5,194 nucleotides of DNA from Thermoplasmata archaeon (GTDB lineage Archaea > Thermoplasmatota > Thermoplasmata > Thermoplasmatales > Thermoplasmataceae), in assembly GCA_021826795.1 (NCBI GenBank), contig JAKAYM010000133.1, positions 1-5,194 of the forward strand. The letters are read 5' to 3'. The notes under the pieces are model-generated. The model worked only from the letters and a program-made list of their open reading frames with translations. It did no database searches and was not told where the DNA came from. The translations under genes and the position numbers were made by a program. How positions within the stretch are numbered: the first letter of the stretch is position 1; the number at the start of each line of letters is the position of its first letter. Of the stretch, positions 1-3,938 are shown piece by piece.

Positions 1-73
1 TGAACAACAGTTTCGTATTATTATCTAATTAAGAGCCTAGGGGCCTTATGCCATCTCCTGGAGGATAGATCTT

Positions 74-90
74 AAACATGGTCCATGTTT
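74..90. repeat. 17-bp perfect inverted repeat
   Basis: AAACATGG-T-CCATGTTT has 8-bp arms around a single central base, a typical shape for a dimeric regulator site. It lies left of the minus-strand operon, close to an AT-rich TATA-like stretch near 100-109 (ATTATATAAT). No gene is visible within 1-232, so whatever it controls may start beyond the left edge. Confidence 0.5.
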
Positions 91-130
91 TCACTCATAA
101 TTATATAATAGTAGGAAAGCAGCAGCCGCC

Positions 131-207
131 ATATCAGATTTTCATTATGCTAGCCTTTATTTTCCTGGATTTCTGCATATCTGATATGTATCTGATATCA
201 GATTTTT
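131..207. repeat. cluster of ATATCWGAT palindromic motifs
   Basis: Three related motifs occur in 77 bp. ATATCAGATTTT is at 131-142. CATATC-T-GATATG is a 13-bp palindrome at 176-188. ATCTGATATCAGAT is a perfect 14-bp palindrome at 190-203, followed by TTTT so that the 131-142 sequence recurs. The cluster lies just 3' of the minus-strand RHH operon and could be an operator, a terminator-like structure, or a promoter site for a gene off the left edge. RHH proteins commonly bind short palindromes in tandem, so the product of 855-1031 is a candidate ligand; that link is inference. Confidence 0.5.
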
Positions 208-232
208 AGGGTCATTCAAAAACATTAGGCCC

Positions 233-337
233 TTACTTTTCCTTTTTCTTCCTTTTCTTATTATCAGATCCTACAAAGGTTAGCCTTATGTAATTATCCT
301 TTTTTGGTTTCTTTTTATCCTTCTTTTCCTCCTTCAT
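233..337 (-). CDS. 34-aa lysine-rich small protein
   Basis: The reading frame MKEEKKDKKKPKKDN...KEK is 34 residues long and about half Lys/Arg, with a small hydrophobic core (YIRLTFVG) in the middle. Two things argue that it is translated. Its ATG overlaps the stop of the preceding gene as ATGA (334-337). A strong Shine-Dalgarno sequence, GGAGG at 344-348, sits 6 nt upstream of the start. It is the last gene of the four-gene minus-strand operon. No family is recognised. Such basic peptides may bind nucleic acid or the acidic face of a membrane protein, but nothing here proves a role. The peptide lacks a hydrophobic segment long enough to cross a membrane. It is easily missed by gene callers because of its length. 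Confidence 0.5.
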   Translation of the reverse strand: MKEEKKDKKKPKKDNYIRLTFVGSDNKKRKKKEK

Positions 338-498
338 CTTCTCCCTCCAATCTCTTTATGCTTAACGACTGCCACTATTATCTCAATTACTCCTAGTGCT
401 GCCAGGACAAGGCCCATAAAATCATATTGCTTATAGATAAACATGAAATACAGGCCGGGAGGCAGCAGGACCATTCCTATAATCCAGTTAGTGTTCAT
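334..498 (-). CDS. 54-aa small membrane protein with two predicted helices
   Basis: The frame starts MNTNWIIGMVLLPPGLYFMF and ends GVIEIIVAVVKHKEIGGRR. Two hydrophobic stretches, about residues 5-21 and 27-44, are separated by the short polar turn YKQYD, giving a helical hairpin with a basic tail. The start at 498 follows GAGGTT (504-509) by 5 nt, an archaeal-type ribosome binding site. It overlaps the upstream 127-aa gene by 11 bp and the downstream 34-aa gene by 4 bp, so translation is probably coupled. No family is recognised. The layout resembles the two-helix N-terminal half of the upstream protein, so the two may associate in the membrane; this is inference from topology and operon position only. 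Confidence 0.65.
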   Translation of the reverse strand: MNTNWIIGMVLLPPGLYFMFIYKQYDFMGLVLAALGVIEIIVAVVKHKEIGGRR

Positions 499-871
499 TT
501 AATAACCTCGCAAGCTCCTCTCCATAAGTCTCCTTTCCGTTCTTGTTGTCATCCAGGTATTTCTTTAAGCCTGATGGTATGGCTATGGTTGTTTTGGTAT
601 CTCCCGGCATTATGGTTATCTTATTTCCCCTGGTTTCACTGCCTTTTATAACGCTGTTATAATCCATGGCATTTCTGTTATAATTTTCTTTGGGCTTTAT
701 AACAGGCTCTGTTTCCAGGGTTTTCTCACGGCTCAATAGAGGCAGCATGAATCCCAGGAAGATCAGGATAAGGCCAGTAAATGAATACCATCTGCTCACG
801 TATAAAACGTAAATCCCGGATATAACCAATGCCAGGGATCCAGCGATTTTAATATCACTCTTCCACTTCAT
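488..871 (-). CDS. 127-aa membrane protein with RHH/VapB-like C-terminal segment
   Basis: Predicted membrane helices lie at about residues 9-25 and 30-46. A charged linker (about 47-85) follows, then a C-terminal module at about 86-126: ITIMPGDTKTTIAIPSGLKKYL, then KETYGEELARLL. A strand (TTIAIP), a helix with the pattern P-x-x-L-K-x-x-L, and a second helix opening with ETYGE are the layout of RHH antitoxins of the VapB type. A DNA-binding or toxin-binding domain tethered to the membrane is therefore likely. The start at 871 (MKWKSDIK) is chosen over the in-frame 910 start because it follows AAGGAG (882-887) by 10 nt and leaves only a 17-bp overlap with the RHH gene upstream. No toxin nuclease is visible next to it. 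The membrane part is confident; the RHH reading is moderate. Confidence 0.7.
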   Translation of the reverse strand: MKWKSDIKIAGSLALVISGIYVLYVSRWYSFTGLILIFLGFMLPLLSREKTLETEPVIKPKENYNRNAMDYNSVIKGSETRGNKITIMPGDTKTTIAIPSGLKKYLDDNKNGKETYGEELARLLNEH

Positions 872-1031
872 GTATGATATTCTCCTTCCTGTTTTTGCTA
901 GACTTCTCATCTATCACCAGCCCCTGCCTTATTTTCTCCAGGATATATTCATTCCTAGAATGATAAAAACCTTTAACGAACATATCTATTTCATCCAGCA
1001 ATCCATCCGGCACATCTATCTCTATTTTCAT
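855..1031 (-). CDS. 58-aa ribbon-helix-helix (CopG/Arc-type) DNA-binding protein
   Basis: The protein begins MKIEIDVPDGLLDEIDMFVK and continues with SRNEYILEKIRQGL, followed by a charged tail. This is the RHH fold: an N-terminal strand with alternating residues (KIEIDV) that would read the major groove as a dimer, helix 1 (about 9-21), then the S-R-x-E-Y-I turn that opens helix 2 (about 25-38). That turn is diagnostic of CopG/NikR/ParD-like repressors. It is the first gene of the minus-strand operon and overlaps the next by 17 bp. RHH proteins in this position usually repress their own operon. The promoter just upstream carries a motif repeated three more times to the right, which makes it a natural candidate operator. 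The start at 1031 is the first in-frame ATG after the TATA-like box. Confidence 0.8.
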   Translation of the reverse strand: MKIEIDVPDGLLDEIDMFVKGFYHSRNEYILEKIRQGLVIDEKSSKNRKENIIHEVEE

Positions 1032-1051
1032 AATTCTTATACGGACCTCGA

Positions 1052-1075
1052 GATATATAAGGTTTTATAACGATT
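1052..1075 (-). promoter_or_regulatory. putative promoter of the RHH operon
   Basis: On the minus strand TAATCGTTATAAAACC (about 1060-1075) contains a TATA-like core about 35 bp upstream of the RHH start codon, and a second AT-rich candidate (TATATATC, about 1052-1059) lies closer. GAGGTC (1044-1049) could act as a ribosome binding site, though 12 nt from the ATG is rather long. The CGTTATAAAA core is shared with three plus-strand copies at 1103, 1267 and 1529. Confidence 0.45.
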
Positions 1076-1102
1076 AACTTAAAAATTATAAATCCTGAAA
1101 AC

Positions 1103-1119
1103 CGTTATAAAAGCCTGTA
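1103..1119 (+). repeat. CGTTATAAAAGCCTGTA motif, copy 1
   Basis: CGTTATAAAAGCCTGTA matches the copy at 1267-1283 at 16 of 17 positions, and its first 11 bases match the copy at 1529. An inverted copy (CGTTATAAAACC on the minus strand, 1061-1072) lies about 30 bp to the left in the RHH operon promoter. TTATAAAA suits an archaeal TATA box, so this could be a plus-strand promoter or a regulator site overlapping one. Confidence 0.5.
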
Positions 1120-1224
1120 GAATAGGGCATTATCTGCCTATTACGGCATAATTCCATTATAAGCTCTCAATATCCCTGGAAATACTGGATATCTATTTTA
1201 TCGCTACCTCTATATATTATTATT

Positions 1225-1259
1225 CCTGGATCTAACCTGGCATTTCCCTGGCAATCCTG
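1225..1259. repeat. phased CCTG motifs
   Basis: CCTG begins at 1225, 1236, 1247 and 1256, spacings of 11, 11 and 9 bp, which puts the motifs on nearly the same face of the helix. A smaller pair lies at 1356 and 1366. They directly precede the second CGTTATAAA copy. CCTGG-like words are also common elsewhere in the window, so chance cannot be excluded. Confidence 0.3.
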
Positions 1260-1266
1260 TATATAT

Positions 1267-1283
1267 CGTTATAAACGCCTGTA
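1267..1283 (+). repeat. CGTTATAAACGCCTGTA motif, copy 2
   Basis: This copy differs from copy 1 at a single base (C for A at 1276). It is preceded by TATATAT, and the following TTCCATTCAAT (1294-1304 region) is similar to TTACATTCAAT after copy 3, so the similarity to copy 3 extends about 40 bp. It lies about 123 bp left of the first C-tract palindrome. Confidence 0.5.
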
Positions 1284-1389
1284 ATTTCCGGTGTTTCCAT
1301 TCAATATAACAATTTCAGTGATATATATGACATTGACCTAGTATATTTCTAAAATCCTGTATTTTCCTGTATCTCTGGGCATATGTCTA

Positions 1390-1432
1390 CCTCCCCCCTC
1401 CCCCTCTATCGATAGAGGACAACCCACAAAAT
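1390..1432. repeat. C-tract plus ATCGAT palindrome, copy 1
   Basis: A C-rich tract (1390-1406: CCTC6TC5TC) runs into the perfect 16-bp palindrome CCTCTATCGATAGAGG (1403-1418), then ACAACCCACAAAAT. The tract from 1393 to 1432 matches copy 2 at 32 of 40 positions. A G-rich plus-strand stretch at 1434-1451 could pair with the C-tract to enclose the palindrome in a longer stem; only this copy has it. Confidence 0.7.
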
Positions 1433-1528
1433 CGGGGTGCTGGCCGGGGGAATGTACTCCATAACCACATAAACCATTATGAAATGCCATTAATAGTAAT
1501 TTTCATTCCATACTAATTTAACACTAAT

Positions 1529-1545
1529 CGTTATAAAAGCCCTTA
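1529..1545 (+). repeat. CGTTATAAAAGCC motif, copy 3
   Basis: CGTTATAAAAGCC matches copy 1 exactly over its first 13 bases before diverging. The leading TAAT makes TAATCGTTATAAAA identical to the inverted copy in the RHH operon promoter. It lies 73 bp left of the second C-tract palindrome, whereas copy 2 lies 123 bp from the first, so the two repeat families do not form one fixed unit. Confidence 0.5.
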
Positions 1546-1601
1546 TTATCCTATATTTACATTCAATTCAAGAGCCAGTATATGACCGTAAGGCACACTC
1601 T

Positions 1602-1641
1602 CCCCCCTACCCGTCAATCGATTGAATACAACCCAGAAAAG
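1602..1641. repeat. C-tract plus ATCGAT palindrome, copy 2
   Basis: C6 at 1602-1607, then TACCCG, then the perfect 12-bp palindrome TCAATCGATTGA (1614-1625) and ACAACCCAGAAAAG. Its centre is 209 bp from that of copy 1. Relative to copy 1 the third base pair out from the centre has changed from T:A to A:T on both sides, so the symmetry is kept while the sequence differs. Confidence 0.7.
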
Positions 1642-1815
1642 TTTTGCCCAGGATCTCCCCTTGATATTATAGGATGCTTTATTTTCCTGATTTATCTTTA
1701 AACAAATGTATTATAAAAAAGATAACTGGTTATCTAATATAAAAATATTGCCGTCATTAATTTTTATGAAATTCAGTATAATACCGGATTGCCAGTGCAT
1801 GATAAATTTATTTTA

Positions 1816-1840
1816 CCCCTCCCCCTCAATCGATCGAGGG
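1816..1840. repeat. C-tract plus ATCGAT palindrome, copy 3
   Basis: CCCCTCCCCCTC (1816-1827) leads into an 18-bp palindrome centred between 1831 and 1832 (CCCTCAATCGATCGAGGG) with one mismatched pair, A1828 with C1835. Its centre is 212 bp from copy 2. The mismatch falls at the same position that covaries between copies 1 and 2. The ACAACCCA tail of the other two copies is absent. Confidence 0.65.
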
Positions 1841-1911
1841 TATATTGAAAGGAAAGGGAAAAATTTCGGAGGTTTGGCAAAAGCCAGGAAAAAAATAACA
1901 GATTATAAGGC

Positions 1912-1966
1912 CTATTTAATTTCATTCCTGAATTTCTTCAACATCTCTGGATCCTTTATTTTTCTA
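1912..1966 (-). pseudogene. relic of an integrase 3' end (C-terminal codons only)
   Basis: On the minus strand this stretch reads KDPEMLKKFRNEIK and then a TAG stop. The integrase at 2443-3714 ends KDPEMLKKFRNEMNKS. Over 1919-1958 versus 2456-2495 the DNA matches at 39 of 40 positions in the same orientation, and the one difference is a silent Leu codon change. Similarity ends abruptly on the upstream side, so only about 14 codons survive. It is either the stub of a second integrase gene, a copy left by recombination, or one arm of a direct repeat bounding the 54-aa/91-aa gene pair. It has no start and is not expected to be expressed. Confidence 0.7.
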
Positions 1967-1981
1967 TTATAAGTAGTGAAA

Positions 1982-1991
1982 TTTATATAAT
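1982..1991 (+). promoter_or_regulatory. TATA box for the 2010 gene pair
   Basis: TTTATATAAT is centred about 23 bp before the ATG at 2010. In archaea transcription starts about 22-27 bp downstream of the TATA centre, so the transcript would begin at or within a few bases of the start codon, giving a leaderless mRNA. No Shine-Dalgarno sequence precedes the ATG, which agrees. Confidence 0.6.
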
Positions 1992-2009
1992 ACTTTCAGA
2001 TGTATTCTT

Positions 2010-2174
2010 ATGAATTCATTAAGATTCAAGGAAATGTTTTACGTTGACTACAGCCTGGCATACACAATCATTAAACAGTATGGCCTTACAAACCGGGATA
2101 AGGACAAAATAGAAGGCATGAAAATGGATCCAGGCATTAAAGATGCGATATATAAAATACTGAATATAGCATGA
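2010..2174 (+). CDS. 54-aa hypothetical protein
   Basis: The frame begins MNSLRFKEMFYVDYSLAYTI and ends IKDAIYKILNIA. It is soluble in character, with no membrane segment, rich in Tyr, Lys and Asp, and looks mostly helical. The middle (QYGLTNRDKDKIEG) could be a turn between two helices, as in small DNA-binding or adaptor proteins, but no family is recognised. Support for translation comes from the TATA box placed for a leaderless start and from the ATGA overlap with the next gene at 2171-2174. It lies between the two copies of the integrase 3'-end repeat, next to the integrase, so it is probably cargo or a regulator of a mobile element (inference from position). Confidence 0.6.
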   Translation: MNSLRFKEMFYVDYSLAYTIIKQYGLTNRDKDKIEGMKMDPGIKDAIYKILNIA

Positions 2175-2446
2175 TTTACTATTCTGCCCTAGCCGAATCG
2201 GCTGCTTTAATATTAACAATATATTTCATAACCTCTGGCATATTTTTGAGCGATGACAAGCACAAAACAAGGCTAACAGCATATCATAACTATTTTATCC
2301 TTAATTTTTTTCTTTTCATATTATCCATTATAACTGCCGTTGTAGGCCTATGGTATTCTATATTTATTTTCATAATCTCTGTTGCTTTCCTGGGATTTTC
2401 AATTGATAAGCTATTCAAAATGCTAATGAAAGAAATACCAGATTAG
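2171..2446 (+). CDS. 91-aa hypothetical membrane protein
   Basis: Hydrophobic segments lie at about residues 6-25, 41-61 and 63-80, with a charged loop (SDDKHKTRLTAYHN) after the first and a basic C-terminus (DKLFKMLMKEIPD). Three membrane helices are likely. No conserved family motif is recognised. Its ATG overlaps the stop of the 54-aa gene as ATGA and lacks its own ribosome binding site, so it is probably translated by coupling. Its TAG stop (2444-2446) overlaps the integrase TAA on the other strand (2443-2445), leaving no spacer between the convergent genes. It could be a holin-like, immunity or regulatory membrane protein of the element, but nothing in the sequence decides this. Confidence 0.65.
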   Translation: MIYYSALAESAALILTIYFITSGIFLSDDKHKTRLTAYHNYFILNFFLFILSIITAVVGLWYSIFIFIISVAFLGFSIDKLFKMLMKEIPD

Positions 2447-3714
2447 CTTTTATTCATTTCATTCCTGAATTTCTTCAGCATCTCTGGATCCTTTAATATT
2501 TCATCTAAAACATTCTCGATTAACTTAGCCTTGAATGATTCCGGTGCAGCCTCGATCATCTTCTTTGCTATTCCCGGTATTGCCTCAGATTTCTCGATTG
2601 TGGCTTCGATCTCCTTCTCCTTATTCTCATATTCTAAGGCCAGTTTCTCATCGAATGGAAGCCAGCATCTTCTGCAATATTTCGCATTGGAATCATTTAG
2701 TTCATAACACCGGGGGCATGTTATGGGCCTATCTTCCAGGTCTTTTTCCTCTTCCACTTTCATTCCATAGGCCTTGAGTATCGCATTGTCCTGGTCCCTT
2801 CCTGAAACATGCACATAAACCGATGTCATCCTGGATCCATGAATCCATCCCATCTGGTTTTCTAAAGGCACCTCGTTAAGCTTTGTTGCCAGTATTGTTG
2901 CCCTGGTATGCCTGAATAAATGCGGGTATATCCTTCTTTCTGGATCCATGCCTGAATTTCTTACAGCAGCCCTTATGGTAGCATACACATTCTGGTATTC
3001 CAGCATCCTTCCCCTTATATTGGTTTCAAGGTTGCAGAATAGCCAGGCATTTCTATCATTTTTAAAAGGATGGGAATCAAGCCAGGCCCTGATATATGGA
3101 ATAGAATTGCCGACAATCCTTACATTTCTATATCCAGTTTTCCCAGAAACCTTAATAATGCACCCATAGCTATCAAATTCAAGATCCTTTATTTTCATTG
3201 TAATTATTTCCCCGATCCTGCATCCTGAATCGTATAATGTGTAGAGCAATGCCCTATCTCTGGAATTTGTTGCATTCTCAACCATCTTCTGTATTTCCCA
3301 TTGCTGGATCATCTGGTCCGGCTTTATCTTTGATCCTGGATTGGAATTTATCTTTACATTCCTGAAAAGCTCGCTAAACTGTTTTTGTGGCAATATATAC
3401 CTGTAAAATTTCTTTAGCATCTTCATGTATGTGGCCTTTGTCCATTCAGAATATTTTTTATGGATCCCATTATTGGTATAGCCTTTATCTAAATGCTCCC
3501 TGATAATCCTCAGGTCTTCCCTTCCTGGGCTGCAGAAATTATCCGGGATCCATCTGGCGGCTACCCTTAGCCTCTGGATGTAATTCTTTCTCCTTATCTC
3601 TGATATGCCTTCCAGGGCAAGGTCATCCACAAAGTCAGTAATCTTCTTCTTGTCGTTTTCTGGAATGTTTTCCTTTTTCAATGCATCATATTCTTGATAG
3701 ATCTTAGCATCCAT
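2443..3714 (-). CDS. tyrosine recombinase (integrase) with C-terminal zinc ribbon
   Basis: This 423-aa site-specific recombinase cuts and rejoins DNA through a 3'-phosphotyrosine link. A SAM-like core-binding domain occupies about residues 22-115 and the catalytic domain about 135-315. The catalytic set is complete: R166 (SGCRIGE), K192 (SGKTG), H265-x-x-R268 (PHLFRHTR), W290 in the H/W position (MGW) and nucleophile Y300 (TSVYVHVSG). After it comes a zinc ribbon, C333-x2-C336...C347-x2-C350, then a charged helical tail ending KDPEMLKKFRNEMNKS. XerA-type archaeal recombinases are nearer 280 aa; the extra length is the ribbon and tail, a layout typical of integrases of archaeal mobile elements. 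The ATG at 3714 is preferred over a TTG at 3720. It is convergent with the 91-aa gene, and its 3' end is duplicated at 1919-1958. Confidence 0.92.
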   Translation of the reverse strand: MDAKIYQEYDALKKENIPENDKKKITDFVDDLALEGISEIRRKNYIQRLRVAARWIPDNFCSPGREDLRIIREHLDKGYTNNGIHKKYSEWTKATYMKMLKKFYRYILPQKQFSELFRNVKINSNPGSKIKPDQMIQQWEIQKMVENATNSRDRALLYTLYDSGCRIGEIITMKIKDLEFDSYGCIIKVSGKTGYRNVRIVGNSIPYIRAWLDSHPFKNDRNAWLFCNLETNIRGRMLEYQNVYATIRAAVRNSGMDPERRIYPHLFRHTRATILATKLNEVPLENQMGWIHGSRMTSVYVHVSGRDQDNAILKAYGMKVEEEKDLEDRPITCPRCYELNDSNAKYCRRCWLPFDEKLALEYENKEKEIEATIEKSEAIPGIAKKMIEAAPESFKAKLIENVLDEILKDPEMLKKFRNEMNKS

Positions 3715-3725
3715 AATCAATTAAC

Positions 3726-3759
3726 ACCCCCAAGCTTAATAATAATTACGGGATTTAAA
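3726..3759 (-). promoter_or_regulatory. putative integrase promoter and ribosome binding site
   Basis: On the minus strand TTTAAA (3754-3759) is placed about 25 bp before a likely start site near 3730, and GGGGGTG (3725-3731) precedes the ATG at 3714 by about 10 nt. The leader would then be only about 15 nt. A GC-rich block sits immediately upstream of the TATA-like box (3771-3788). Confidence 0.4.
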
Positions 3760-3770
3760 CAATTGTAAAA

Positions 3771-3788
3771 GCTTCCGGCGCGGGCGCA
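3771..3788. other. GC-rich block upstream of the integrase
   Basis: CTTCCGGCGCGGGCGC is nearly all G+C inside very AT-rich intergenic DNA. It lies about 60 bp upstream of the integrase start, where att sites and operators of archaeal integrases often lie, and has the composition of a tRNA 3' end or acceptor stem. I could not fit it to a T-arm with a proper TTCRANT loop, so no tRNA is called. Confidence 0.3.
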
Positions 3789-3830
3789 TTAATAAGTGTT
3801 GTATACTGTTTGATCGATCTGGGTAATCAT

Positions 3831-3849
3831 CTATCATATAAAGTGATAG
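3831..3849. repeat. short inverted repeat CTATCA-N7-TGATAG
   Basis: Six-base perfect arms (3831-3836 and 3844-3849) flank TATAAAG. It lies in the intergenic space between the integrase and the TasA-like gene, beyond the latter's poly-T terminator. A regulator site is possible; a chance occurrence in AT-rich DNA is also possible. Confidence 0.25.
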
Positions 3850-3910
3850 GGTATTCCAGAGAATTATATCTATAAACTATCTAAAAATATACTTTTAAAT
3901 AAAAACTTAA

Positions 3911-3938
3911 TTTAAAAAATAAAAAAATAAAATTATTT
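3911..3938 (-). terminator. poly-T terminator of the TasA-like gene
   Basis: Directly after the stop codon the minus strand carries runs of 4, 7 and 6 T (3929-3932, 3921-3927, 3914-3919) separated by single A residues. There is no stable hairpin. Archaeal RNA polymerase terminates efficiently at such U-rich runs without a hairpin, so transcription of the 229-aa gene should end here. Confidence 0.7.

Larger units (their letters stand above)
1032..2009. other. 978-bp non-coding, repeat-rich control region
   Basis: I find no convincing gene on either strand here. Open frames are short, lack start signals, or run across the repeats. The region contains, from left to right, the RHH operon promoter, repeated CGTTATAAA motifs (1061, 1103, 1267, 1529), helically spaced CCTG motifs (1225-1259 and 1356-1369), three C-tract plus ATCGAT palindromes (1390, 1602, 1816), a G-rich stretch (1434-1451), and a relic of an integrase 3' end (1912-1966). 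It ends with the promoter of the 2010 gene. Clustered dyads with C/G tracts in AT-rich DNA are typical of plasmid or viral origin, partition or regulatory regions; the exact role cannot be told from sequence alone. Confidence 0.6.

Noticed and set aside
157..225. 22-codon minus-strand frame (MFLNDPKNLISD...) 7 nt after the 34-aa gene
   Set aside because: No convincing ribosome binding site, and it overlaps the ATATCWGAT palindrome cluster, so the base sequence is better explained by regulatory sites. Translation is not excluded.
427..651. 74-codon plus-strand frame
   Set aside because: Antisense to the 54-aa and 127-aa genes, which have start signals and sensible membrane topology.
1390..1840. 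CRISPR array
   Set aside because: Only three degenerate copies about 210 bp apart; CRISPR repeats are near-identical with spacers of about 30-40 bp, and no cas gene is present.
1875..1886. TGGC-AAAA-GCCA hairpin as a terminator
   Set aside because: The stem is only 4 bp and is not followed by a T-run on either strand; too weak to support.
1706..1972. 88-codon plus-strand frame
   Set aside because: It runs through the third C-tract palindrome and ends antisense to the integrase relic. It has no ribosome binding site and its composition looks like translated intergenic DNA.
2019..2219. 66-codon minus-strand frame
   Set aside because: Antisense to the 54-aa gene and the start of the 91-aa gene; no promoter or ribosome binding site is seen.
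3745..3790. possible tRNA fragment marking an att site
   Set aside because: TTTAAAT and the GC block suggested a T-arm and acceptor end, but the stem halves do not pair and the loop consensus is missing.
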